Origin: Algisphaera sp039180025
GTDB lineage: Bacteria; Planctomycetota; Phycisphaerae; Phycisphaerales; Phycisphaeraceae
Direction of reading: 5' to 3'
Assembly (NCBI GenBank): GCA_039180025.1
Contig: JBCDDZ010000016.1
Span: 4,833 to 68,832 of the forward strand
DNA length: 64,000 nucleotides
Part shown: piece after piece, positions 33,109 to 41,296 of the stretch
Position numbering within the stretch: the first letter of the stretch is position 1
Layout: every line of letters begins with the position of its first letter
Made by a program: the position numbers and the translations under genes
The notes under the pieces: generated by a model
What the model saw: the letters and a program-made list of their open reading frames with translations, nothing else
Database searches by the model: none
Told to the model about the DNA's origin: nothing

Positions 33109-34470
33109 TTAGCTGAATATTTGGTCGAGCAGCAGTGACTTCACCGCAGTCACGGGGAAGCCGTCGGGGTGGCGCCCCAAGCCGATCAACAGGGGCTGGA
33201 GGGACGAGGGTAGATCGGTTCGGCCGTGGGTGCCACGGACGTAGTCGGGGTTCAAGGGAATAACATCCATGAGTTGGCGGAAGCCTAATTTCTTGCGTAA
33301 AAGCTTCCAGGCGATCGCGGCCGGGCTGGCCGACGAGAAGAGTTCACGGGGGTCGTAGCCGGGCTTGCGGTGGATATCGACGGTACGGGCGAAATCGGGG
33401 GCCAGGCCGGGGCGGTCTGCGGGCCAATAGTCGTAGGTGAACCATCGGCCGGGGTCGGCGACGAGAACCGTGTCACCGGCACGGGGGTGTGAGAGGGGTG
33501 CTGCATGGCAGCCGGGCAATGCTGGCAAGGCGATATCGGGATGGTGGTAGACGTGCGCGATTTGGTGGTCGGTCACGGCAAACGCGTCCGAAGCACCGGG
33601 GTCGAGAAGTTCACGCTGGTCTTCAGTGCGGACCGCGAGCAGGCCGGCGTCGCGGAGGTATCGGTTGATCGGGATCGCCGCGTTTTGGGGGAGCGTGGGC
33701 TGGATACCGTATTCGCTGAGGATCAAAACGCGGACGGCCTGCTGGCGGTAGTAATCAAGAAGTTGGCCGACGACGCGGTCGATCTGGGCCACGTGCTTCG
33801 GAATTTCCAGATGGTCCGGGCCGAGTTTCTGGAGGCCGTAATCGAGATGCGGCAGATACACTAGATTCAGGGTGGGATGGTGGTGTTGATGGGTCAGTAC
33901 CGCCGCCTCGGCGATCCATTGGGACGACGCAATGTCGGCCAAAGGCCCCCAGAAACGGAAGAGCGGGAAGGGGCCGAGCTTACGCTGAAGCTTGTCACGC
34001 CATGCGGGGAGGTTGCAGTAGCAATCGGGGAGTTTGCGGCCATCGGCTTTGTAGATGGGGCGGGCCTGAAGCGTCAGGTCGCAGGTGGAGTACGTGTTGT
34101 GCCACCAGAAAAGGTTGGCGGAAGTAAAAGACGGGTCTCTTTTTTTACCGGCGTCCCAGATCTTCTCGCCGTGGACCAGATGATCGGGCCGCTGCCAAAA
34201 GCGGATCTCCGCGAGATCGCGGTGGTACCAGCCATTGGCGACGATGCCGTGGCCGTTGTCCGGGGGAGGTTGATGTCCGTTGGGGGCGATCGAGTTGCCC
34301 GGCGGTAGGCCGGTGAGCATGGAGGCTTGAACAGGGCAGGTGAGGGCGGGGAAGACCGGGGCAAGAGGGGCGAAGCCGCCCGTGTTCTGCGCGTACCCCG
34401 CAATACGCGGGGCGTGCGGAAGCAGCGACGAGGTGAGGCCGACAACGTTGAGTACGGCAACAGGCTGCAT
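33109..34470 (-). CDS. eboF: EboF-like phosphodiesterase/pyrophosphatase (alkaline phosphatase fold)
   Basis: A 453-residue protein of the alkaline phosphatase/nucleotide pyrophosphatase superfamily. Family features are VFPALTCPVQASMLTGLPPG (the nucleophile Thr/Ser region), YLPHLDYGLQKLGP (metal-binding D-x-H type) and LILSEYGIQP, with HGRTD near the end for further metal ligands. It is the last gene of the ebo-like run. In characterised ebo clusters this component accompanies EboA-E, which are implicated in delivering secondary-metabolite precursors to the periplasm (shown for scytonemin in Nostoc). Its substrate here is unknown. Confidence 0.75.
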   Translation of the reverse strand: MQPVAVLNVVGLTSSLLPHAPRIAGYAQNTGGFAPLAPVFPALTCPVQASMLTGLPPGNSIAPNGHQPPPDNGHGIVANGWYHRDLAEIRFWQRPDHLVHGEKIWDAGKKRDPSFTSANLFWWHNTYSTCDLTLQARPIYKADGRKLPDCYCNLPAWRDKLQRKLGPFPLFRFWGPLADIASSQWIAEAAVLTHQHHHPTLNLVYLPHLDYGLQKLGPDHLEIPKHVAQIDRVVGQLLDYYRQQAVRVLILSEYGIQPTLPQNAAIPINRYLRDAGLLAVRTEDQRELLDPGASDAFAVTDHQIAHVYHHPDIALPALPGCHAAPLSHPRAGDTVLVADPGRWFTYDYWPADRPGLAPDFARTVDIHRKPGYDPRELFSSASPAAIAWKLLRKKLGFRQLMDVIPLNPDYVRGTHGRTDLPSSLQPLLIGLGRHPDGFPVTAVKSLLLDQIFS

Positions 34471-34548
34471 AGGCGAAAGGGCGAGGCGAGGCGGGCAACG
34501 GTGCCGCAGGGCTGACTGGGTAAGCCATGCCCTGACAACTGCGGCCGA

Positions 34549-35334
34549 TCAGCTGCCGGGGATAAAGCGCTGGGCCGCCAGGCTGATTACCGCACAGGCA
34601 AGGCAGAAAAAAATCATTGGCCACATCTCAAATTGTAAAACGAAAACGATATCGATCAGCGGCATCAAGGCGATCATGATGCCGACCCCGCGCGACCATC
34701 TGCCGAGACTCGGGAGCGCTTCGCCCCAAGCGATCAGGGTGATGATTAAGGTGTAGCAGGCGACGGCCAAAACACTTCCGAAGATTCGGGGCAAGTCGTC
34801 GTCTATCCCGGCACCGATGACGATGGCCGAGGCGGCGATCCAAACGACCAGGCCACGGCAAATCGGCATGAAGACCAGGCCGAGCCCGCGGATATGGTGC
34901 AGGAGGTTATAAGCCACGATCGCGGCGACTAGGGCCGCCGCGCTGATCTGAACCATGGGTACATAAACGAGGGTACACGCCCAGCCGACCGCCAGGAGGG
35001 CGGCGGCCGCGAAGAAAGCATGGGGGCGAGAGATCCGGCCGCTGGGAATCGGGCGGTTCGGGCGTTCGTCTGCATCGATACGTGCATCACAGGCATCGTT
35101 GAGGAACATACCGCCGACGTAAAGTAAGCTCAGTCCAACTAACAGCACGAAGCCCTGGTTCAGCACCCGGCCGAACTGGGGCCAGCCGAAGGCCAGGGTG
35201 TAGCCGAAGTCACGTTCGATGGGCAGGATGGCGGCGACGAAAATCCCCACCGCCAGGCCGTGGATGGCGTTGGACCACACGGTGGGTAAGTTGCTTACGC
35301 GTCCGAGTTCGAGCCAGGCTTTGAACGTCTTCAT
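34549..35334 (-). CDS. eboC: UbiA-like prenyltransferase EboC
   Basis: A 261-residue membrane protein with about seven to nine hydrophobic segments. GRVSNLPTVWSNAIHGLA matches the UbiA first-helix region, and NDACDARIDADERPNRPIP is the Asp-rich prenyl-diphosphate site (N-D-x-x-D-x-x-x-D). The start at 35334 overlaps the eboE stop (ATGA). It probably attaches or handles an isoprenoid-linked compound in the inner membrane as part of the ebo pathway. Confidence 0.85.
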   Translation of the reverse strand: MKTFKAWLELGRVSNLPTVWSNAIHGLAVGIFVAAILPIERDFGYTLAFGWPQFGRVLNQGFVLLVGLSLLYVGGMFLNDACDARIDADERPNRPIPSGRISRPHAFFAAAALLAVGWACTLVYVPMVQISAAALVAAIVAYNLLHHIRGLGLVFMPICRGLVVWIAASAIVIGAGIDDDLPRIFGSVLAVACYTLIITLIAWGEALPSLGRWSRGVGIMIALMPLIDIVFVLQFEMWPMIFFCLACAVISLAAQRFIPGS

Positions 35335-36527
35335 GCAGGATTTTCTCGCACGATCCACTGCAACTCTTCGGCGATGCCCTGGGTCAGATCGGACACGCGG
35401 AGGTCGGGAGGCAAGACGTCCCAGGCGTAGGTTTCGACTTCGAAGTGGCGGGTTTCGTCCTCTGGTCGACGTGCGCTAAGGTAGTCAAGGATGTCGGACT
35501 GGGTCGTACCCAGCGGGCCAAGCGAAGCCAGGTGAATAGGGACGTGGAAGTGGATCCGCCACTCGCCATGGCATTGCTGCGCAAACGCGGGATCGGCCAG
35601 CGCGTCGGGGAGGTCGACGTAGCCGTTGATCCGGCCGTCGTCGGTCCGGACGGTGGTTTGGTGGAGGTAGCGGTCTTCACAGAAACTCCGGAGGGCCTGA
35701 TGGGCGACCGCACGGCTGTCGTCGTCGAACTCATCGAAAGGCACGCGGAGCGCGGAAGAGAGCTGGGCCTTGCCGACTTTGATCCCCGCATCCCGGTAGT
35801 TTTGCAGAGCCACGGCCTGGTCTTCGAACATCACGGCGGTGTGGCAGATGTCGTGGCAGACCCGGAGATACGCCAAGACACTCAAATCATCGGGGCCCCC
35901 GAGGAGGTAGCGTTCGAAGAAACGGACCACCTGAGCGGATGTTTCAAGGATGCATCCCGGCTCAGGCTCGAGGTTCAGATGCAGGTGGTGTCCGGTGTCG
36001 AGTTCGATTCGGGCGAGGGTATGGACCAACCGCAGTAGCTGGTCGGCGGCCTGCCGCTTGGCGGTATCGGCGGCCGATGGATCGGAGCTTCCGAAAGACT
36101 TGGGCCAACCCAGCGGGAGCGTGGAGATCGAACCCTCGGCACCGTCGGGCAAAAGGTCGGCGAGGATTGCGGCGAGACCCAGCGTGTATTGGTAGCGGTC
36201 GTCGTCGCCCCAGTGCGGGAGGTACACCGCGTCTTTGACGACGGGCTGATGGAAATCGGCGAACGGGAACCCGTTAAAAGTATATGGCACCAGCCCGTGT
36301 TCGCTTAGCCAATCACGGAACCCCGGGGCCAGGTCTGACGTGATGCTCTCCTGCATCGCCTGAGCGGAAAACCAGAGGCCCACGGCCATAGGGCGGTCGG
36401 GGCTGACCCGCTGCTTAATCGGAATGGCAAAGCGTTCGAGGTTGGATTTGACGTCGGCGAACGAAACGCCGGGGTGCACGTTGGTGCAGTAGCCAAGGGT
36501 CGTGCCGGGGCCGAGAACGTCTTGCAT
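35331..36527 (-). CDS. eboE: Metabolite traffic protein EboE
   Basis: A 398-residue protein of the TIM-barrel sugar-phosphate isomerase/epimerase type. LGYCTNVHPG at the N-terminus, LHLNLEPEPGCILETSAQVV, VCHDICHTAVMFED and HFHVPIHL supply the Glu/His/Asp residues typical of EboE metal sites. The start at 36527 gives the usual N-terminus; the open frame extends 32 codons upstream as a shadow. It overlaps eboC and lies 10 bases after the TatD-like gene. Confidence 0.85.
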   Translation of the reverse strand: MQDVLGPGTTLGYCTNVHPGVSFADVKSNLERFAIPIKQRVSPDRPMAVGLWFSAQAMQESITSDLAPGFRDWLSEHGLVPYTFNGFPFADFHQPVVKDAVYLPHWGDDDRYQYTLGLAAILADLLPDGAEGSISTLPLGWPKSFGSSDPSAADTAKRQAADQLLRLVHTLARIELDTGHHLHLNLEPEPGCILETSAQVVRFFERYLLGGPDDLSVLAYLRVCHDICHTAVMFEDQAVALQNYRDAGIKVGKAQLSSALRVPFDEFDDDSRAVAHQALRSFCEDRYLHQTTVRTDDGRINGYVDLPDALADPAFAQQCHGEWRIHFHVPIHLASLGPLGTTQSDILDYLSARRPEDETRHFEVETYAWDVLPPDLRVSDLTQGIAEELQWIVRENPA

Positions 36528-36537
36528 GGCCAGTAGT

Positions 36538-37383
36538 CTAACCGGGGCGGCGTGGGGGCTGCGGGGTAGTGAGTGGCGCGGCCGCGGTGGTCCGGAATCG
36601 GCCCGACGGTTCGAGGAACTCAAGAGGGTTGTCGAAGGTGATTTTTTGAATCAGCCCCGGGCCGTGGCCGCGGGCGCGGAGTTCAGCAACGCATTTAGGG
36701 ACGCTCAAGGGGTCGGACCGCCCCCAGTCACCCGCGGAGTTGATCCAGACACGCTCGTGGCCGTAGCACTCGATGATGTCGGCGGCGCGGGCGGGGCTAC
36801 ATTTGCTGTCGGGGTACAGGGTCATGCCCGCCCAGTAGCCGGCGTCGAGCACCGCGGCGACGGTGTGCTCTTCGACGTGGTCAATGAGGACCCGGTCGGG
36901 GCTGAGCCCGGGGGTGCGACGCAGGGCGTCGAGGATCAGCCGCGTGCCCTTGAGTTTGTCCTCGAGGTGCGGCGTATGGATGAGCACCAGCCCGCGGTGC
37001 TTCGCGGCCAGCGCGAGCTGTTCTTCGAAAATGATCATCTCATTCTTCGAGTTTTTATTGAGGCCGATTTCGCCAACGCCCAGGACGTTTGGTTTATCGA
37101 GAAACTCGGGGAGCAGAGCGATTACATCGCGAGCAAAGCCCAAGTCTTCGGCTTCTTTCGGATTGATGCAGACCCAGGCGTGATGGGCGATGCCGAACGC
37201 GGCGGCGCGTTTCGGTTCGCTGTCGGTCAACTGAACGAAGTAGTCGTAGAAGCCTTGCGGAGAGGGGCGGTCGTAGCCGGCCCAGAAGGCCGGCTCGGTC
37301 ACCGCGACACAGCCCGCGGTGGCCATCGCCCGGTAGTCGTCGGTGGTGCGGCTGACCATATGAATGTGGGGGTCGATATACAT
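36538..37383 (-). CDS. eboB: TatD-family metal-dependent hydrolase (ebo cluster)
   Basis: A 281-residue TIM-barrel hydrolase. Metal-site residues are visible: D-P-H-I-H at positions 4-8, GVGEIGL, LIHTPH, LIDHVEE and the final Asp in SAGDWG. It is part of the tightly packed ebo run, 3 bases after the small ORF and 10 before eboE, which suggests it acts on the same metabolite rather than as the general DNase TatD. The proline/arginine-rich C-terminus is non-conserved. Confidence 0.8.
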   Translation of the reverse strand: MYIDPHIHMVSRTTDDYRAMATAGCVAVTEPAFWAGYDRPSPQGFYDYFVQLTDSEPKRAAAFGIAHHAWVCINPKEAEDLGFARDVIALLPEFLDKPNVLGVGEIGLNKNSKNEMIIFEEQLALAAKHRGLVLIHTPHLEDKLKGTRLILDALRRTPGLSPDRVLIDHVEEHTVAAVLDAGYWAGMTLYPDSKCSPARAADIIECYGHERVWINSAGDWGRSDPLSVPKCVAELRARGHGPGLIQKITFDNPLEFLEPSGRFRTTAAAPLTTPQPPRRPG

Positions 37384-37386
37384 GAT

Positions 37387-37689
37387 TTAGGCCCGGGGCG
37401 GTCGGCCGGGGACGCCGGTGGCCGGCCCCGCGGGGGCGTGGTCGAGGAGGTCGGTAGACGGATCGCTGAGTGCTTCCAGGATGCGGCGGGTGCGCTCGGG
37501 TCGGCCGTCGGAAAGCAGGGTGATCGCGTCTCGGAGCTGGGCCAGGCGGTAATCGTCGTTGCCGGGACTGGTTGGTGGTCGCGCACCCACACGGTCACAG
37601 CGATCCAGAAACGCCGCGAGTTCCAGAAGCTTCGCACGGTGTTCCAGAAAAGTGCGGTCTAAGAGCCGGGGCAGGGGTTCGGGGGTCAT
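37387..37689 (-). CDS. Hypothetical small protein in ebo cluster
   Basis: A 100-residue protein between eboD and the TatD-like gene, overlapping eboD by 4 bases (ATGA). It is helical (LLELAAFLDRCDRVG, DYRLAQLRDAITLLSDGRPE, RTRRILEALSDPST) with a proline/glycine-rich tail. In other ebo clusters EboA, a larger helical protein, is present; no full-length EboA is seen here, so this may be a reduced functional stand-in or unrelated. The upstream in-frame ATG at 37749 lies inside eboD and is less likely. Confidence 0.55.
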   Translation of the reverse strand: MTPEPLPRLLDRTFLEHRAKLLELAAFLDRCDRVGARPPTSPGNDDYRLAQLRDAITLLSDGRPERTRRILEALSDPSTDLLDHAPAGPATGVPGRPPRA

Positions 37690-38876
37690 CGGCCGGTCCC
37701 CGCAGTGGTCGGAAGCGAGAAGCCCGAGGCCGCAAAACGGTCGATGCACTGCTGCATCATTTCCGGATCGATGTGATGAACCTCGACGGGCCTGCCCAGG
37801 TCGCGGATGAGGGTGACGGTCAGCGTGCCGCCCAGGTGTTGTCGGAAGTCTTCGAGGCCGGCCAGAAAGTCCGGGTCGTTTAGCGTAGGGTCGGTCAGGG
37901 TGAACCCGAGCATGGCCAAGGTGTGGCAGATTTCGTCGGCAAGGTCGGGGTCGAGAAGGCCGACGCGGGCGGCGTAAGCGGTGTCAAGCGCGAGTCCCAG
38001 AGCGACGGCCTCGCCGTGACGCAAGCGGTAGCCCGAGAGGGTTTCGAGTTTGTGTGCCGCCCAGTGCCCAAAGTCCAGCGGGCGAGCGGCGTGCTGCTCG
38101 AAGGGGTCGCCGGCGGCGGTAATGTGATCGAGGTGCAGTTGGGCGGAACGCTGCCAGAGGGGATCGGCGAGCGCCGGGTCACCGTCGGCGAGGCGCGCCG
38201 CGTGCCGGCGGAGGGTGTGGTAGAGGTCGGGGTCTTTAAGAAGAGCGACTTTGAGCACCTCGGCCAGGCCGGCCCGCCAATCACGGAGCGGGAGCGACGC
38301 GAGCAGGTCGGCGTCGTTGACCACGGCGTAGGGGACGGCGAACGTGCCGATGAAGTTTTTTTGACCGAAAAGATTGACCGCGTTTTTTACGCCGACGCCC
38401 GAGTCGGCCTGGGCGAGGGTGGTGGTGGGCATACGGATCAGGCGGACGCCGCGGTGAGCGATCGCGGCGGCGAAGCCCACGGCGTCCAGCAATGCGCCGC
38501 CGCCGATCGCGAGGACATAGGCGTGGCGGTCGATCTGGTAGCGGTGAAAATCACTCAGGAGGCTTTTAACCAGAGACAGATCATTTTTGATCGTTTCACC
38601 CCCGGGAAAATCACGAAAACCGACAAGGCTGGGGAGGCCATCGGCATCGCGAGCAAAGTATCGTTCCATTTCACATTGGAGGGCTGGGCGGGCATCGACT
38701 AGACCTTGGTCGGCCACGACCAGAAGCTTAGCGCGGGGACTTGGCGGGCGGTTTACGCTGGAGCCGGTCGGAGGCGATGGAAACAGATCGGCCAGCGTGG
38801 GGTTGGTGAGATCAAAGACGCCACGGGTGAAGCGGACACGGTGGGGTAGATCGAGTTGGACGCGAGAGTCGGTCAC
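37686..38876 (-). CDS. eboD: 3-dehydroquinate synthase-like sugar-phosphate cyclase EboD
   Basis: A 396-residue sugar-phosphate cyclase. AIGGGALLDAVGFAAAIAHR is the NAD-binding glycine loop; DSGVGVKNAVNLFGQKNFIG replaces the canonical G-G-K-T-G-V-N of AroB. Metal ligands appear as E in LAEVLKVALLKD, H in DFGHWAAHKLE and H in LRHGEAVALG. EboD proteins are AroB relatives with altered active sites, so it may not make 3-dehydroquinate. It is the first gene of the ebo run and starts 39 bases after aroA. Confidence 0.8.
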   Translation of the reverse strand: MTDSRVQLDLPHRVRFTRGVFDLTNPTLADLFPSPPTGSSVNRPPSPRAKLLVVADQGLVDARPALQCEMERYFARDADGLPSLVGFRDFPGGETIKNDLSLVKSLLSDFHRYQIDRHAYVLAIGGGALLDAVGFAAAIAHRGVRLIRMPTTTLAQADSGVGVKNAVNLFGQKNFIGTFAVPYAVVNDADLLASLPLRDWRAGLAEVLKVALLKDPDLYHTLRRHAARLADGDPALADPLWQRSAQLHLDHITAAGDPFEQHAARPLDFGHWAAHKLETLSGYRLRHGEAVALGLALDTAYAARVGLLDPDLADEICHTLAMLGFTLTDPTLNDPDFLAGLEDFRQHLGGTLTVTLIRDLGRPVEVHHIDPEMMQQCIDRFAASGFSLPTTAGTGR

Positions 38877-38915
38877 GGGGGCGGGAGGGGGAAGGGGCCA
38901 ACGAGTCGAAAAAGT

Positions 38916-40238
38916 CTAGACCGCGGCGCCGCGGAGGCGGTCGAGGTGCTCAAAGAAATCGGGGAACGTTTTCTCGACGCAGGCGGGGTCGTTGATGTTG
39001 ACGCCCGGCAGTCGGAGTCCGGCCACCGCAAACGCCATGGCCATCCGGTGGTCATCATAGGTATCGACACCCGACGCGGGGGCGACGAGGAGGTCGGGGG
39101 GTGGGGGGGTGACGGTGAGGTCGTCCTCGATGATCGAAACGGTCGCGCCGAACTTGGTCAATTCGGTATGGAGGGCGGCGAGCCGATCGGTTTCTTTGAC
39201 CCGGAGGTTCCCGATGTTGCGGAGAGTGGTCGGGCCCTGCGCGAAGAGCGCCGTGACCGCGAGGGTCTGGGCCATATCGGGCATGTCGTTGAAGTCGACG
39301 TCGATCCCGCGGAGGGGGCCCTGGGGCGGGGCGGTGACGGTGGTCTGGTCGAGCTTCTGATCGACGCCGCAGCCCATGCGGCCCAAGACATCGCAGAACT
39401 CGGCGTCGCCTTGGAGGCTACGGGAGCCGAGGCCCTCGATCGTGCAGCGGCTGCCGGGGACGACGGCGGCGGCGGCGAGGAAGTAGCTGGCGTTGCTCGC
39501 GTCGGGTTCAATGGGGTAGTGGTAGGACCGGTACTGGCCGGCGGGGACGTGGACGGCCCGGTAGCCGGTGTCGGCCTCGAAGCGTGCGCCGAACTGCTTC
39601 ATCAGGTTCAGCGTCATCTTGACGTAGGGGAGGCTGGTGACCGGGCCGTCGAATTCGATCTCGAGGCCGCGTTCCAGGTAGGGACCGATCATCAGGAGGG
39701 CCGAGATGAACTGGCTCGAGAGGGTGGGGGTGAGTTCGAGCAGACCGCCGGCGAGGCCCGGAGGCTCGGCAATGATCTTGAGGGGGGGGAACCCCGGCTC
39801 GCCGAGATACTGGATGTCCGCCCCGAGTTCGTTGAGTGGGTCGACCAGTTCGCCGATCGGGCGCTGCCGCATACGGGCAATCCCGTCGACGACGTATTCG
39901 CCGAGGCCGAGGCAGAGCGCGGCGGTGAGGAAGCGGACCGCGGTCCCGGCGTTGCCGAGGTGGAGTTCAGCGGTATCGGTAGGGATCAGGCCGGCTTTGC
40001 CGTGGAGCGTGACGGTACGCTGGCGTTCGTCGATTTGGAGCTTGAACCCAAGCGTCTCGAGCGCTTCGAGCATGCGTCGGGTGTCGTCGGCGAAGAGCAC
40101 GCCGGTGAGTTTGGAAGTGCCTTTGGCCAAGGCGGCGAGGAGCAGGGCGCGGTTGGTAAGGCTTTTGGAACCCGGGGGGCGCAGCGAAAGCTCGAAGGGG
40201 GCAACCGGCGGGACGGGGAGCGTTTCGATAGGGTTCAC
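38916..40238 (-). CDS. aroA: 5-enolpyruvylshikimate-3-phosphate synthase
   Basis: A 440-residue shikimate-pathway enzyme joining PEP to shikimate-3-phosphate. PPGSKSLTNRALLLAALA is the N-terminal S3P-binding signature; LGNAGTAVRFLTAAL is the classical L-G-N-A-G-T motif; RVKETDRLAALHTELTKFGA is the C-terminal signature. I place the start at GTG 40238, which leaves about 26 residues before the signature; TTG 40256 is possible. It feeds chorismate synthesis in the cytoplasm and lies directly before the ebo genes, which include an AroB relative. Confidence 0.95.
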   Translation of the reverse strand: MNPIETLPVPPVAPFELSLRPPGSKSLTNRALLLAALAKGTSKLTGVLFADDTRRMLEALETLGFKLQIDERQRTVTLHGKAGLIPTDTAELHLGNAGTAVRFLTAALCLGLGEYVVDGIARMRQRPIGELVDPLNELGADIQYLGEPGFPPLKIIAEPPGLAGGLLELTPTLSSQFISALLMIGPYLERGLEIEFDGPVTSLPYVKMTLNLMKQFGARFEADTGYRAVHVPAGQYRSYHYPIEPDASNASYFLAAAAVVPGSRCTIEGLGSRSLQGDAEFCDVLGRMGCGVDQKLDQTTVTAPPQGPLRGIDVDFNDMPDMAQTLAVTALFAQGPTTLRNIGNLRVKETDRLAALHTELTKFGATVSIIEDDLTVTPPPPDLLVAPASGVDTYDDHRMAMAFAVAGLRLPGVNINDPACVEKTFPDFFEHLDRLRGAAV

Positions 40239-40318
40239 ACGCCGAGTGTAACGCAACTCGGAGTCGCAGAGGTGTCGAGGGGCGGCCGAACCGCCCGGCG
40301 ATGGTTTTTTGCTTTGGG

Positions 40319-40648
40319 CTAGCCGTTTTTGCGGAAGACGGCCACGATATTTTCGATCGGGACCACGAAGAGCCGGTTGTCGCCTTCAAAATCGACGGGT
40401 ATGGCCGCTTTCGGATTAAAAAGGACGCGGTCGTATTGCTCGATCGGGTAGTTTTCGTCGAGGGCGACCTCGGCGGAGACGGTTACGACCCGGCCGGTCA
40501 GGGTAGGGATTTCGATCTTGTCGGGCAGGTGGATGCCGGATTTGGTCTGTTTTTTATCCTGGTCTTTACGGATCAGGACACGCTGGCCGATGGGCTCGAC
40601 GGTTTCCAAAGGAGCGGGCTTCTGGGTTTCGATGGAAGGATCGGACAT
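40319..40648 (-). CDS. groES: GroES-like co-chaperonin
   Basis: A 109-residue Cpn10 protein. The core starts at IGQRVLIRKD; the mobile loop is QTKSGIHLPD, a variant of the usual G-G-I-x-L-P; YDRVLFNPKAAIPVDFEGD and FVVPIENIVAV complete the fold. It has a ~17-residue N-terminal extension compared with E. coli GroES (97 residues). No groEL lies beside it, so it may serve a chaperonin encoded elsewhere. Confidence 0.85.
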   Translation of the reverse strand: MSDPSIETQKPAPLETVEPIGQRVLIRKDQDKKQTKSGIHLPDKIEIPTLTGRVVTVSAEVALDENYPIEQYDRVLFNPKAAIPVDFEGDNRLFVVPIENIVAVFRKNG

Positions 40649-40715
40649 GGCGAAAGTTTAGATCGGAACGGCAGGAGGTTCCACCGGTGTGATGATGAAG
40701 CGAGAGGTTGTGCGG

Positions 40716-41243
40716 TCAGCGGTCGCGTTCGGCCAGGAGGTGGGGGAGTTCGGGGAGGATCAGCTTGGTGAGGGCGAGTTCAGCGGCGTGAGGCGAGCCG
40801 GGCAGGGCGAAAACAAAGCAGGCCCCGTGTGTGCCGGTGGCGAGGCCGGCGGTTGCGCGGGACAACATCGCGGCGGGGCCGATCTGGGTAAAGCTGAGCT
40901 GTCGGAAGAGTTCGCCGAAGCCCGGCAGGGGTTTGTGGAGAAGCGAATCGACGATTTCGATGGTGGTGTCGCGGCGGGCGATGCCGGTGCCGCCGGTGGT
41001 CAGGATCAGGCCGGGGAGCGGGTCGCCGTGGAGCCAGCCGCGCAGGCAGCGGTCGATTTCCGCGGGCTCGTCTTTGACAATGGCGTGGTCGAGGATTTCG
41101 TGGCCGGCGGCGACAAGCTGTTCACGCAGAAGCCGGCCGGCGGTGTCCGTAGTGGGGGTCCGGGTATCGCTTACGGTCAAGACCACGCAGCGGGCTCGGC
41201 GATCGGCGGCGGCGGCGCGGTGTTCGGCAGTCGAAGTGGACAT
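40716..41243 (-). CDS. MoaB/Mog-type molybdopterin-binding protein
   Basis: A 175-residue MoCF-domain protein, active in adenylylation of molybdopterin in the Mog branch or of uncertain role in the MoaB branch. VLTVSDTRTPTTDTAG, ILTTGGTGIARRD and FALPGSPHAAELAL are the three signatures. The ATG at 41243 is preferred over a TTG at 41264. Which branch it belongs to cannot be decided here. Confidence 0.85.
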   Translation of the reverse strand: MSTSTAEHRAAAADRRARCVVLTVSDTRTPTTDTAGRLLREQLVAAGHEILDHAIVKDEPAEIDRCLRGWLHGDPLPGLILTTGGTGIARRDTTIEIVDSLLHKPLPGFGELFRQLSFTQIGPAAMLSRATAGLATGTHGACFVFALPGSPHAAELALTKLILPELPHLLAERDR

Positions 41244-41296
41244 AACACGGGTGTGCTGAGACAAAAAGACGGACCTGTTTTTCGGGCCGGCGAAGT

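Noticed and set aside
38856..40322. Plus-strand open frame of 488 codons
   Set aside because: It lies antisense to aroA, has glycine/valine/glutamate-rich shadow composition and no family motif; aroA signatures on the minus strand are unmistakable.
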